A stretch of 64,000 nucleotides of DNA from Sphingomonas sp. (GCA_021732445.1 JAKFUZ010000003.1:62001-126000); one strand, 5' to 3'; shown: positions 28,206 through 37,489, counted from the first letter of the stretch. Made by a program: numbers and translations. The notes: generated by a model not told the origin, from the sequence alone.

Positions 28206-28823
28206 TCACTGAACAACAAAATTGGTAAAGTAGATGTTACCAATGCCGCCGAATCCCTCTTTTTGTTTCAAAACATCGTTAATGGCGTGCACCAGATGGA
28301 TTTGGAGCTGGCGCTTGCCCTCCACCGAGAACATCTGCTCTTCGGTTGCATCGCCCAGCGCGAGGAGCACCGCCGAGCGCACGGCGATTTCATGCGTCTT
28401 CAGGTTTTCGATGATCCGGTCGTCATAGGGCGTCGACACCGCAATGCCGACCTGGATGAAGTGGACGCTGTCGCGCAGGTTGGCGGTGAATTCCTTTTCC
28501 ATCGCGTAATAATTGGACGCATATTTGTCGCCGCCTGCGCCCATCGGCGCGGCGTGGGCGGAGCCGCCACCGCCGCCATGCTCGTCGCCACCCCCTGCGC
28601 CGCCGCGTTTTTCTTCGCTTTTGGGCACCAGGCGCGGGCGCTCATAAACCACTTCATGAGCGTTTTTTGCGCCGCCGAGCAACCCAGACTGCATGGCGTA
28701 AAGCCCGCCCGCCACGCCGCCGCCGACGAGCACCAGCCCGCCGCCTGCCAGCATCAAAATCTTCATCATGCCGCCCTTCTTCTTGGGCTGCTTTTCAGTA
28801 TCCTTGTCGTCGTTCTTCGCCAT
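28206..28823 (-). CDS. fliL: flagellar basal-body protein FliL
   Basis: The protein has 205 aa: a Lys-rich cytoplasmic N-end (MAKNDDKDTEKQPKKK), a single membrane helix (MMKILMLAGGGLVLVGGGV), a Gly/His-rich linker (DEHGGGGGSAHAAPMG) and a periplasmic domain (YYAMEKEFTANLRDS...FTNFVVQ). FliL sits beside the stators and supports torque at high load. The ATG at 28823 follows AGGAGAATAG, a good ribosome site. Confidence 0.93.
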   Translation of the reverse strand: MAKNDDKDTEKQPKKKGGMMKILMLAGGGLVLVGGGVAGGLYAMQSGLLGGAKNAHEVVYERPRLVPKSEEKRGGAGGGDEHGGGGGSAHAAPMGAGGDKYASNYYAMEKEFTANLRDSVHFIQVGIAVSTPYDDRIIENLKTHEIAVRSAVLLALGDATEEQMFSVEGKRQLQIHLVHAINDVLKQKEGFGGIGNIYFTNFVVQ

Positions 28824-28841
28824 GATCTATTCTCCTGTTGG

Positions 28842-30374
28842 TCATGCAAGTCGTTGATCGGAAACGGATTGAGCTGGGCTGTGCGGCCTCGGCGGCGTGG
28901 CCTGCGGGGCAGCAGGCTGCGCGGCTGGCGGCCGCTGACCGCCCTGCTCACCGCTGCCGGCGCCAACCGTTGTCTCGCCCAGCGCCAGCCCGCGTTCTGC
29001 GGCGATATCGGCCAGGCGCGGTTGCGCTTCGGCCAGTGCCGCGCGCGTTGCGGCCGCTTCTGCGGCAAAATGCACATGCAGCGTCGCGCCGTCGCGGCGG
29101 ACGGCAATGTCGATCTTGCCCAGCGCATCGGGCACCAGCCGGATGCGGGTACTCGTCGCATCAGCGGCATCGCGCAGCGCCTCGATCCGGTCGGCGAGTC
29201 CCTGCGCCAGATCGTGACGGCGTAGGTCAAGCGGCGCGGCAGCCTCTTCCGCAAGCGGGGCGGCGGCCGCAACCGATGCGGTTAGCGGCAGGGGTGCGAG
29301 CGGCGTGCTGTCGTCGCCAAGCGGTGCGGCACGGCGCTGGCTGGCGCTGGCTGCGGCAATCGCGCTGGCAAAAGCGCGGCCGGCGGGCTGGGCGACACCG
29401 ATTGCCGCAGCGCTGGACGTCGCCTGTGTGGCAAGCGCGGCCGGCGCGGTAACGGGTACGAGCGCCGGTGCGGTGCCGGCCTGAACAGTCGTGGTTCCCA
29501 CAGCGACCGGCCCGGGCGCGAGTGTGAGCGACAACGGTTTATCGGGCGCCACCGAACCGGCCTGCCCGGCAGCGGGACTGGCGGCGACCAGCCGGGTGAT
29601 GGCGGCCGCATCGGTGGGGCTGATGTCACCGGGGCTGGGCGCAGGCGCGGCGACGGGGAGGGCGAGGGGCGCATCGGTGGCGGGTACCGTGTCCGGCTCT
29701 ACATTTGACCCGGCGCCAGCGATTGCGGCCGTTGCCGGCACCGTCAGCGCGCCTGCACCGACCGTGCCCGCTGGCAATGCGCCCTCGCCGATTGCAATTT
29801 CATTGGCCGGGACGGGCGCTGGCTGCGCCACAAAAATCAGCGGAATATCGGGAAGGAGCGACTCAAGCGCGGTCACGTCAGCGTTCTGACCGTCATTGTC
29901 TGCGGGATCACCGTCATGCCCGGCCGCAGTGGATGCGGGCGCTGCTCTGGCCGGGCCGCGCGGCGCGCTATCGGGTGCGACCGGGCTGTCGGCGGCGTCG
30001 GGCGTGTCGCTCGCACTGCGCGCTGCGACGGTAGCGCGGGCCTGCGTCGATGATGCCGTCGCTCGGCGGCTGGCTGGGGCGGTGGGGGTAGTGGCCGCCG
30101 GATCGCGGCCCTCAGGTCGGCGCTCCAAGAGTTTTGGAGCCTGACCGGATGCCGCGCCAGCTGGCGCCGGCCGGGGCAAATCCTTGCCGCCGGCGGCAGC
30201 GTCTTGCCGCGCGCGCCGCGCCGCGGCAGGGTTGGCGCCCGGCGCCGGGCGCGTCGCTGCGCCATCGAGCGCGGCCGAGAATCGCTCAGCCTCGGGCGCC
30301 CGCGCGCGCACCGGCGACGCCGCCGGTGTCACCGGTGGCGCAGCACCAAGACTGGAAGCCAATGATTGAACCAT
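28842..30374 (-). CDS. fliK: flagellar hook-length control protein FliK
   Basis: The protein has 510 aa from the ATG at 30374; a TTG at 30398 with an AGGGG six bases upstream is also possible. The N-terminal ~380 residues are very rich in Ala, Pro and Thr, the low-complexity ruler region typical of FliK. The C-terminus (LDLRRHDLAQGLADRIEALR onward) resembles the conserved Flg_hook domain that contacts FlhB and triggers the export switch. It follows a triple tandem sigma-54-like promoter array. The upstream gene fliJ ends within that array. Confidence 0.9.
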   Translation of the reverse strand: MVQSLASSLGAAPPVTPAASPVRARAPEAERFSAALDGAATRPAPGANPAAARRARQDAAAGGKDLPRPAPAGAASGQAPKLLERRPEGRDPAATTPTAPASRRATASSTQARATVAARSASDTPDAADSPVAPDSAPRGPARAAPASTAAGHDGDPADNDGQNADVTALESLLPDIPLIFVAQPAPVPANEIAIGEGALPAGTVGAGALTVPATAAIAGAGSNVEPDTVPATDAPLALPVAAPAPSPGDISPTDAAAITRLVAASPAAGQAGSVAPDKPLSLTLAPGPVAVGTTTVQAGTAPALVPVTAPAALATQATSSAAAIGVAQPAGRAFASAIAAASASQRRAAPLGDDSTPLAPLPLTASVAAAAPLAEEAAAPLDLRRHDLAQGLADRIEALRDAADATSTRIRLVPDALGKIDIAVRRDGATLHVHFAAEAAATRAALAEAQPRLADIAAERGLALGETTVGAGSGEQGGQRPPAAQPAAPQATPPRPHSPAQSVSDQRLA

Positions 30375-30414
30375 GTGCGATAAAACCCCGTCGGGCAAAC
30401 GCGCCCCTAGGGCA

Positions 30415-30477
30415 CAAGCAAAGATCGTGCCGAAGCTGGCAAAGATCGCGCCGAACCTAGCAAGGATCTTGCCGAAC
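30415..30477 (-). repeat. three tandem 21-bp repeats, each a sigma-54-like GG-N10-GC element, upstream of fliK
   Basis: Three head-to-tail 21-bp units (30415-30435, 30436-30456, 30457-30477) share 17 of 21 bases with their neighbours. On the minus strand each reads TTCGGC...TTGC with exactly ten bases between GG and GC. The GG/GC pairs are 30431-30430/30419-30418, 30452-30451/30440-30439 and 30473-30472/30461-30460. Predicted starts are about 30406, 30427 and 30448. The nearest unit, CGGCACGATCTTTGCTT, is the closest to consensus. The third unit overlaps the end of fliJ. Confidence 0.65.
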
Positions 30478-30879
30478 CCGGCGGAATGGCGGCGCCTTTT
30501 CCAGCGCGCGAACTTCTTTCAGGGCCTCGGCCGCGTCGTCGCGGGCGATGAGCTTTTCAATGGCGGACTGATCGCGCCGTGCCTCGATTGACCGGGCGCT
30601 GGCGCGCTCGGCCTCGTCGGTTGCCGCGCGCACCCGTGCATCGGCCGCCATCGCCGACAGCGCCAGACGGTCACGATAATGTGCCGCCGCCAGAAAGGAA
30701 TATGCCTGATCGGTCGACGCCCGCGGCGCCACATTGGCGGCGAGCTGGGTGATACGCTCCTTGAGCGCGGCCTCGCTGGTCACCTTGTCATGCGCGCGCG
30801 CCTCATCGGCGCGCACCAGCCCAAGCTGCAAGGTGCGCACCCTGAGGATGCGGTCAAGCGGCACGCCACGCTTAGCCAT
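30457..30879 (-). CDS. fliJ: flagellar export chaperone FliJ
   Basis: The protein has 140 aa from the ATG at 30879; a GTG at 30888 is also possible. It is a Lys/Arg/Glu/Ala helical protein with long coiled-coil potential, lying directly between fliI and fliK as usual. FliJ binds FliI and helps couple substrate delivery to proton-driven export. The last codons run into the third repeat of the fliK promoter array. Confidence 0.85.
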   Translation of the reverse strand: MAKRGVPLDRILRVRTLQLGLVRADEARAHDKVTSEAALKERITQLAANVAPRASTDQAYSFLAAAHYRDRLALSAMAADARVRAATDEAERASARSIEARRDQSAIEKLIARDDAAEALKEVRALEKAPPFRRVRQDPC

Positions 30880-30896
30880 TGGCGGCACCCCGTGCC

Positions 30897-32225
30897 TCAG
30901 CCATCGCCAAACACCCCGATCAGTTCGTTGGTGGCATCGTCGAGCGACACCGTGTCATCGGGGTCCTGTCGGATATAGTCGAGGATGGCGGGGTGATGGG
31001 CAATCGCGGAATCGATCGCGGGGTCCGCGCCGCCGCGATAGGCGCCCATCAGCACCAGATCGCGATTTTCCTCATAGGTCGCCAGATGGCCGCGCAAGAT
31101 TCGGGCTGCGGCCTGGTGCGGCTTGGGGGTGATGTCGGTCATCACCCGGCTGACAGAGGGGCCAATGTCGATGGCCGGATAAATGCCGCGCTCCGCCATG
31201 GCGCGCGACAGCACGATATGCCCGTCAAGAATGGAGCGGGCGCTGTCGACGACCGGGTCGTTGCCATCGTCACCGTCCGCGAGCACCGTGTAAATCGCGG
31301 TGATCGACCCGCCCGACGACACACAGGTGCCTGCACGCTCGATGAGATTGGGCAGCATCGCAATGGCCGATGGCGGATACCCCCGCGCGGATGCCGGCTC
31401 GCCAAGCGCCAGCCCAATCTCGCGCCCGGCATGGGCGACGCGGGTCAGCGAATCCATGATGAGCAGCACGTTCTTGCCCTCGGCGCGAAATGCCTCGGCA
31501 ATCGACGTGGCGCGCAGGGCGCCGCGAATGCGCAGCACCGGCGAATGATTGGCCGGCACGGCCACCACGACCGAGCGCGCCCGCGCCGCGCCGGCCACCT
31601 TGGTTTCAAGAAAATCGGCAACCTCGCGGCTGCGCTCGCCGATCAGGCCAATGACGATCACATCGGCCTGTGCGGCCCGCACGATCATGCCCAGCAACAC
31701 CGATTTGCCGACACCTGATCCTGCCATGATGCCAATCCGCTGGCCCTGCCCGATGGTCAACAGCCCGTTGATCGCGCGGACGCCGACATCCATCGGGTGA
31801 AGCACCCGGCCGCGATCAAGCGGGCTTTGCAGCTTGCCGCCGATTGGCCAGTGCCTTGCGCCGCGTATCGGGCCAAGCCCGTCGATCGGCTTGCCCGCGC
31901 CGTCAACCACCCGGCCAAGCAGCGCGGCGCCGACCTCCGCCTCGCCCGGCGCGCCAAGCGGCCGCACCGGTGCCTGGGGCAACAGGGGTGCCGCGCCGCC
32001 CAGATTCATCATCAGCGTGCGGCCATTGCGAAAGCCGATCACTTCGGCCTCGACCCGCCCCTTGCCGCTGCCAACGGCACATAATGTGCCGACCGGAAGC
32101 TGGAGGCCGGTTGCCTCCATCAGCAGCCCGTCGAACGACGCCAGCCGGCCGGACACCCGCGGGCGCGGGGCAAAATCACTGGCGGCAATGCCGTCCAGAT
32201 ACGCCTCGATGAACGTCGCCAGCAT
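30897..32225 (-). CDS. fliI: flagellum-specific export ATPase FliI
   Basis: The protein has 442 aa. The Walker A motif lies in IGIMAGSGVGKSVLLG and the Walker B region in VLLIMDSLTRVAHAGREIGL. The family signature around ARGYPPSAIAMLPNLIERAG follows. It is homologous to F1-ATPase beta subunits and energises substrate delivery to the export gate. Coupled to fliH through TGATG at 32225. Confidence 0.97.
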   Translation of the reverse strand: MLATFIEAYLDGIAASDFAPRPRVSGRLASFDGLLMEATGLQLPVGTLCAVGSGKGRVEAEVIGFRNGRTLMMNLGGAAPLLPQAPVRPLGAPGEAEVGAALLGRVVDGAGKPIDGLGPIRGARHWPIGGKLQSPLDRGRVLHPMDVGVRAINGLLTIGQGQRIGIMAGSGVGKSVLLGMIVRAAQADVIVIGLIGERSREVADFLETKVAGAARARSVVVAVPANHSPVLRIRGALRATSIAEAFRAEGKNVLLIMDSLTRVAHAGREIGLALGEPASARGYPPSAIAMLPNLIERAGTCVSSGGSITAIYTVLADGDDGNDPVVDSARSILDGHIVLSRAMAERGIYPAIDIGPSVSRVMTDITPKPHQAAARILRGHLATYEENRDLVLMGAYRGGADPAIDSAIAHHPAILDYIRQDPDDTVSLDDATNELIGVFGDG

Positions 32226-32965
32226 CAGTCAGGCACCGCCACCTGATCTATCGCGTGCGCTAACTGGTCGAGCCACAATTCCGGGCTTTCCTCCACAATG
32301 GTCGACGCCGCTTCGAGCACAAAGCTGCCCCGGTCGATCATTGCGTCGCCAACCGGGTGCAAGGCCGGCGGGAGTTTGCCGGCCAGCAGCGGCACATCAT
32401 CGGGGTTGACCCGCAAGATGGTTGCTTCGGTGCTGTCGGCCAGCAAATCGACCGCAGCCGCGATGCGTCCGGCGAGCAACTCCGCCGACACGCCAGCATC
32501 GTCTACCAGCCGCCTTACGATGGACAAGATGGTCTGGCGCAGCTTGTGCGCCACCGCTTGCCGGTCCAGCCGGCCGGCATCACCAATCGCGGCAGCGAGC
32601 GCGCCAAGCAGGGCCTGGTCGCGCGCTGCATTGTCGCGTGCCTCGGCGCGGGCGTGAGCAACGCCTTCGGCAAAGCCGGCCGCGCGCGCGGTTTCCACCG
32701 GATCAATGAAGGATGAGGCATTTTCGTTGAGCTCGGCGCTCAGCGGATCCCAGCCCTGGGTCGGGTCGCTGGTTCGATCTGCGGGAGAAAAATGCTTTGG
32801 CGGGTTGGCATCCGGCGAGAAGGATTTGGGCTTCTTGCCTTGCGCCTTGTCGCGCAAATCAGCCGCGACAAAGCCCTTGGGCGCGCCACTGCTGCTGAGT
32901 GCCTGTTGCAGCGCGCCGGCGGCTGAATCATGGCGCGCAGAGAAGCCGGGGGCGAAATCAGACAT
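32225..32965 (-). CDS. fliH: flagellar assembly protein FliH
   Basis: The protein has 246 aa. It has a disordered N-terminus with Ser/Ala/Pro and a helical C-terminus (AIGDAGRLDRQAVAHKLRQ, then EATILRVNPDDVPLLAG), as in FliH/YscL proteins that dock FliI to the C-ring. The start overlaps the fliG stop by 8 bp. Confidence 0.9.
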   Translation of the reverse strand: MSDFAPGFSARHDSAAGALQQALSSSGAPKGFVAADLRDKAQGKKPKSFSPDANPPKHFSPADRTSDPTQGWDPLSAELNENASSFIDPVETARAAGFAEGVAHARAEARDNAARDQALLGALAAAIGDAGRLDRQAVAHKLRQTILSIVRRLVDDAGVSAELLAGRIAAAVDLLADSTEATILRVNPDDVPLLAGKLPPALHPVGDAMIDRGSFVLEAASTIVEESPELWLDQLAHAIDQVAVPD

Positions 32966-33965
32966 AGTCGTCGTCGCCGCCGCCCATCATGATGGTGCCT
33001 TCCTTGGCCAGCGTCCGGGCGATCTGGATGACCGCCTTTTGCGCTTCCAGCACTTCGGACAGGCGCATTGGCCCGCGCGATTCCATTTCGTCGCGAATGC
33101 CGTCTGCGGCGCGTGCCGACATGCAGCCGAGGAACCGGCCACGGGCATTTTCGTCCACGCCCTTCAGTGCGCGAATGAGGATATCGCCATCAATATTGCG
33201 GATAAGCGTGCCAAGGCTCTTGTCGTCGAGGTCGAGCAGATTGTCGAACACGAACATCGCTTCTTCGATGGCGCGGGCAACCTCGCGGTCGATCTTGGCA
33301 AGTTTGGGCATGACGCGTGCTTCGGTGGCCTTGCGTGCGCTCTGCATTATTTTGGCCGCCTCACGCGTGCCGCCGAGCATGACGCCGGCCGGCTGCGAGC
33401 CGGTACCGATGCGGCTGGACAGCACTGTCTTCAGAGTCTCGACCGCCTCGGGCGTGATCGGCCCGAGCCGGGCAATACGGTGCAGCACATCGGGCTGAAC
33501 CGCATCGGGCAGCAGTTCGAGCACCTGCGCGCCGACGCTCGATTCGAGATTGGCGATCAGCACGGCGCAAATCTGCGGATGCTCTTTTTCAATCAGGGTC
33601 GCAATTTCGCCGGCATCGAGCCAGTCGAGAAGGTCAATCGCGCAGGCATCGGCCGGCGGCGTGATCCGCGCGAGAACGCTCTCTGCCTTTTCGCGGCCCA
33701 GTGCGCGCGTCATCATCCCCTCGATGCGCGGGCGCGGATCAAAGCCGATGGCGGTGCGGTCGCGCGCCTTGTCGACAAAATCGTCGAGCACGGTTTCAAC
33801 CTCGGGCTCACTCACATCGGCAACGGCGAACATGGCCTTGCCAAGCTGGCGCACTTCCTCAGGCTCCAGCCGCTGCAAAATGGCGGCGGCCTCATCGTCG
33901 CCGACCAGCATCATCAGCACGGCCGCGCGCTCAACGCCGGTATAGGTGCGGGGAGGTTGTTCCAT
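32958..33965 (-). CDS. fliG: flagellar motor switch protein FliG
   Basis: The protein has 335 aa, the usual length. The three domains are visible: LEPEEVRQLGKAMFAV (FliF-binding N-domain), LIEKEHPQICAVLIAN (middle domain, EHPQ motif) and the C-terminal torque helix with charged residues (RGRFLGCMSARAADGIRDEM). It transmits force from the stator to the rotor. Overlaps fliF by one base. Confidence 0.97.
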   Translation of the reverse strand: MEQPPRTYTGVERAAVLMMLVGDDEAAAILQRLEPEEVRQLGKAMFAVADVSEPEVETVLDDFVDKARDRTAIGFDPRPRIEGMMTRALGREKAESVLARITPPADACAIDLLDWLDAGEIATLIEKEHPQICAVLIANLESSVGAQVLELLPDAVQPDVLHRIARLGPITPEAVETLKTVLSSRIGTGSQPAGVMLGGTREAAKIMQSARKATEARVMPKLAKIDREVARAIEEAMFVFDNLLDLDDKSLGTLIRNIDGDILIRALKGVDENARGRFLGCMSARAADGIRDEMESRGPMRLSEVLEAQKAVIQIARTLAKEGTIMMGGGDDDYV

Positions 33966-35686
33966 CAGCTACCGTCCGCCTTGATCATGTCCCGAACGGC
34001 GAGCGCTGCCCGGGTGGGGTTATCTCTGGTGAAGCCGCGCACCATGCCGATGCGTTGGTCATAGCCGCGCGCCTGATCGAGCATTTCGATGCTCACGGGC
34101 GGGCGCACAGGCTCACCGGCTTCGTCGAACACCGGCGCCCCGGCCGTGACGGCCTCGATGGCCGCCCGAACCGCGTCCGTTTCATCTTCGCGCTTTTTCA
34201 GGATCGCCTTGACCAGCGGGCGCACGCCCATGAACAGCACGAGCAGGGCGATGACGATGGCCGTGCCGTTGCGCGCCACGACCGGCAGCCAGTCGGCATC
34301 ATACCATGGGCGCTTGATCTCAGCGGCCGGTGGCCCGGCAAATTGGCGCGCAATCACCGTTACCTGGTCGTTGCGCGCGGTATCATAACCAACCGTTGCC
34401 TGAACCAGCGCGGTGATTTGCTGGATTTCGGCTGCACTGCGCGGCTTGCCCTTGCCGTTATCGCGCAGCAGCACGGCAACCGACAGGCGCCGGATGCTAC
34501 CGGGAACGCCGCGCGTCACCGAGATTTCCTTGCCCAGCTCAAAGCTGCGGGCATAGGTTTCAGCGCGCTTGGCGGCGTCTGGCGATGTCGCTGGCGCAGC
34601 AGTGGCGGCGGGCGTCGGTACGCCGGGCGTCGATGCGCCGCTGCCGGGCGCCGGGGTCGGCGTGGGCGTGGGTTTTGGAGCCGGCGTGACCGTGCTGGCA
34701 GGCGTCGGCGTGTTCGACAAGGCGCCCGGAATGCCGCCCGGCTGCGCTGCGGGGTCATCGGAGGCCGCGGTCCAATTGCCCTGTTCGGCCCGCAGCACAC
34801 CTTGCGGGTCAAGCCGCTCATGGGTCGCCTGGGTTTCGTCAAGATCGACATCGGCCTGCACTTCGGCGGTGAAATTGCCGGCGCCGACCAGCGGCGTCAG
34901 CAACTGCGCAAGCTGCGCGCGATATTTGTCCTCGATGCGACGCTGGAAGTCGATCCGCGCCTGGCCAGCGGCGGCGACGCTGTCTTGCCCGGTATTGTTG
35001 GTCAGCAGCGCGCCCATCTGGTCGACAATCGTCACGGCATCGGGCTTCAGCCCCGGCACCGACGAGGCGACGAGATTGACGATCGAGCTGACCTGCGAAT
35101 CCGACAGGCTGCGGCCGGGTTGCAATTTGAGGATGACCGAAGCCGAGGGCGATGCGTTGTCGCGCACGAACACGGTCGATTCCGGCATCGCCAGATGCAC
35201 CCGCGCTTCACCGACCGCGTCGATTTCCTCAATCGATTTGGCAAGCTCGCTCTCGCGCGCCTGCCGCAGCCGCTCGCCCTCCACCGCACGGCTTACGCCC
35301 ATCGGCAACTGGTCGAGAATGGCATAGCCGCCCGGCGCCGCCTTGGGCAGGCCCTGCCCGGCAAGCAGAATGCGCGCGCGCGAATAGTCATCGGCGTCGA
35401 CCGTCAGCGCGCCGGTGCCGTCATCGACCCGGCTGCCGATATTGGCGGCTTGCAGCGCCTGGGTGACCGACGCCTTGTCAGCATCGGGCAACCCGGAAAA
35501 CAGGATCTTTTGCTCAGGCGTTGCCAGCAGCGACCACGCAAGGGCGGTGCCGGCAACCAGCCCGACAAGCAGGATCATCGGCAGGCTCCGCCGGACGATC
35601 GGAAGCGCGAACATGCTCTGCAATTGCCGCAGCGGGTTGGCGAAGCGCTCAGGCAGGGCTGGCGTGGTGGTGAGGGCGTTGCTCAT
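33965..35686 (-). CDS. fliF: flagellar MS-ring protein FliF
   Basis: The protein has 573 aa, with two membrane helices: SLPMILLVGLVAGTALAWSL near residue 34 and ATVIALLVLFMGVRPLVKAIL-like near the end. The ring-building motifs lie between them. A Pro/Ala/Thr-rich insertion (about residues 310-350, TPTPAPGSG) lies in the periplasmic part. It nucleates the basal body and recruits FliG through its C-terminal tail. It sits 3 bp after the fliE stop. Confidence 0.96.
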   Translation of the reverse strand: MSNALTTTPALPERFANPLRQLQSMFALPIVRRSLPMILLVGLVAGTALAWSLLATPEQKILFSGLPDADKASVTQALQAANIGSRVDDGTGALTVDADDYSRARILLAGQGLPKAAPGGYAILDQLPMGVSRAVEGERLRQARESELAKSIEEIDAVGEARVHLAMPESTVFVRDNASPSASVILKLQPGRSLSDSQVSSIVNLVASSVPGLKPDAVTIVDQMGALLTNNTGQDSVAAAGQARIDFQRRIEDKYRAQLAQLLTPLVGAGNFTAEVQADVDLDETQATHERLDPQGVLRAEQGNWTAASDDPAAQPGGIPGALSNTPTPASTVTPAPKPTPTPTPAPGSGASTPGVPTPAATAAPATSPDAAKRAETYARSFELGKEISVTRGVPGSIRRLSVAVLLRDNGKGKPRSAAEIQQITALVQATVGYDTARNDQVTVIARQFAGPPAAEIKRPWYDADWLPVVARNGTAIVIALLVLFMGVRPLVKAILKKREDETDAVRAAIEAVTAGAPVFDEAGEPVRPPVSIEMLDQARGYDQRIGMVRGFTRDNPTRAALAVRDMIKADGS

Positions 35687-35689
35687 GGA

Positions 35690-36088
35690 TTATACCGGCA
35701 TGCTCATAATGTCCCGATAGGCGGACAGAAGCTTGTTACGAACCTGCAGCGTGGCCTCAAAACTCACCGAAGCTTCCTGCCGCGCCAGCATCACCTTGGC
35801 GATGTCAATCTCCTCACCGCGTTCATAAGCCTCGGAAACCTTGCCAGCGCGTGCCTGCGTTTCGTTAACGCCCCGCAACGCATCTTTTAGCGTGTCGGCA
35901 AAGCTGGGCGCGCCGCTGGCCGCCGCCGGATCGCCGACATTGCCGATGGCCGCCGGGTTGCCCGCATTTGCTGCCGCATTGGCACGCTGCAACGCCTGGT
36001 TGCGCTCAAGAATCTGCGACCGGAGCGCGAGCACCCGGTCAACGCCTGCCGGGCCGCCGGCCCCGCCGATGCTGCCAATGCCGCTCAT
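35690..36088 (-). CDS. fliE: flagellar hook-basal body complex protein FliE
   Basis: The protein has 132 aa, somewhat longer than the ~105 usual for FliE because of an Asn/Ala-rich N-terminal half. The C-terminus has the conserved VMLARQEASVSFEATLQVRNKLLSAYRDI, which mediates rod-junction packing. FliE links the MS ring to the rod. It overlaps the sigma-54 activator stop by ATGA. Confidence 0.92.
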   Translation of the reverse strand: MSGIGSIGGAGGPAGVDRVLALRSQILERNQALQRANAAANAGNPAAIGNVGDPAAASGAPSFADTLKDALRGVNETQARAGKVSEAYERGEEIDIAKVMLARQEASVSFEATLQVRNKLLSAYRDIMSMPV

Positions 36089-37374
36089 GCCGACAGACTC
36101 CGCGTGATATCTTCACCCTGCTCGCGCGCCTTGGCGAGCCGGTAGCGCAGGGTGCGCTCGGAAATGCCCAGCCGGCGCGCGGTTTCCACCCGGCTGCCGC
36201 CGCATGCGGCAAGTGTTTCGCGGATCGCCTGGAACTCTGACATTTGCACGATGTTGCCAAGTGTTGCGGGGGGCGGTTCCTGCGCGGGAGCAAAGGGCAC
36301 CAGCGTAGCGGTGATGCGGGCCGCCTGCGCCGCTACAGGCCGGTCGAACAGGATGTGGCTTGCCGTAATCGTGTCACCGGCGGCAAACAGCAGCGCGCGC
36401 TGCACGACATTTTCCAGCTCGCGGACATTGCCCGGCCAGTCATGCGCCATCAGCACGTCGAGTGCGGCCGTATCAGGCCAGGGGATCGTCGCCCGGCCGA
36501 TCGCATGACGCAGGATGAGCGTCGCGGTGAGGGCGGGAATGTCGAGCCGGCGCTCAGCAAGGGGCTTGGTCGCCAGCGGGAACACGCTGAGCCGGTAATA
36601 AAGGTCGGCGCGGAAGCGGCCATCGGCCACCTCGCCCTGCAAATCCCGGTTGGCACATGCAATGACGCGCACGTCAATCGGCTCCGGCACCGAGGCGCCG
36701 AGCGGCACCACCTCGCGCTCCTGCAGGGCGCGCAGCAGCTTGGCTTGCAGGTTGATCGGCATTTCAGCGATTTCGTCGAGCAGCAAGGTGCCGCCATTCG
36801 CCGCGCGGAAAAACCCTTCACCGCCCGATGAAGCACCGGTGAAGCTGCCCTTCTGATGGCCAAACAGCAGTGCCTCCAGCATTGTTTCGGGCAATGCGGC
36901 GCAGTTGATGGCAATGAACGGCCCGTTCTTGCGAGTCGAGGCAAGGTGGATCGCGCGGGCGAGCACCTCCTTGCCGGTGCCGGTGGGCCCGTTGATGAGC
37001 ACGGTGATGTCAGCGGCGGCGACCCGGTGGGCGAGCGCATATAGTGCGAGGCTCTCAGGATCGGCAGCGGTCGGCGCATCGGGGCCGGCGACAAGCGCCC
37101 TGGCAAAGCCGGTGCCGATTGCGGCGTCATCATTGCCAAACGCTATCCGCGCGGGGTTGCCGTCGCGTGCGGGAATGACATGGCGGCCCTCACCCCCCAA
37201 TATGATGGTGCGTGCAGGCGCTGGTGGCGCCTCGCCCTCGGTAATCAAGAACAGGTCGCCCGCCGCCGGCTTGCCCTCATCGAGCGAACCGACGACAAAC
37301 CCTTGGGCGCGCAGCGACGAGATCAGCGAATATTTGGCTCGCAGTACCGACGCCGATGGATAGATGGACCGCAT
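36085..37374 (-). CDS. sigma-54-dependent flagellar transcription activator (FlrC/FlbD-like)
   Basis: The protein has 429 aa from the ATG at 37374 (AAGGGGAG upstream). It is a bacterial enhancer-binding protein: a AAA+ domain with Walker A GPTGTGKEVLARAIHLAS, sigma-54 contact loop GSFTGAS (a variant of GAFTGA), Walker B GTLLLDEIAEMP and a DRFRADLYYRLSVFPL-type sensor. The C-terminal helix-turn-helix (ETARRLGISERTLRYRLAKA) binds DNA. The N-terminal ~95 residues carry no receiver-domain Asp signature, so activity may be set by another protein or by export status. First gene of the operon fliE to fliS; a likely activator of the sigma-54 promoters annotated here. Confidence 0.88.
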   Translation of the reverse strand: MRSIYPSASVLRAKYSLISSLRAQGFVVGSLDEGKPAAGDLFLITEGEAPPAPARTIILGGEGRHVIPARDGNPARIAFGNDDAAIGTGFARALVAGPDAPTAADPESLALYALAHRVAAADITVLINGPTGTGKEVLARAIHLASTRKNGPFIAINCAALPETMLEALLFGHQKGSFTGASSGGEGFFRAANGGTLLLDEIAEMPINLQAKLLRALQEREVVPLGASVPEPIDVRVIACANRDLQGEVADGRFRADLYYRLSVFPLATKPLAERRLDIPALTATLILRHAIGRATIPWPDTAALDVLMAHDWPGNVRELENVVQRALLFAAGDTITASHILFDRPVAAQAARITATLVPFAPAQEPPPATLGNIVQMSEFQAIRETLAACGGSRVETARRLGISERTLRYRLAKAREQGEDITRSLSA

Positions 37375-37489
37375 CAAACTCCCCTTTATGGCAAACAGAG
37401 TTGCACCAACTGTGGTAAATCAGTGGTTAACTACGCTGCCGGGGCGGCAAGTTTTTTCCGGCAAAGGCCGGGGGAGACCCTCAAATGCG

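Noticed and set aside
30081-30160. Repetitive GC-rich sequence inside fliK as a possible mobile or CRISPR repeat
   Set aside because: It follows from the Ala/Pro-rich ruler domain; no direct repeats with regular spacers are present. No CRISPR array was found anywhere in the window.
33701-35890. 729-codon plus-strand ORF opposite fliF and fliG
   Set aside because: Antisense to fliF/fliG with atypical composition (many Arg, His). No motif or start context supports it.
37388-37406. TGGCAAACAGAGTTGCAC upstream of flagellin as a sigma-54 promoter
   Set aside because: There are eleven bases, not ten, between GG and GC, so sigma-54 would not fit well.
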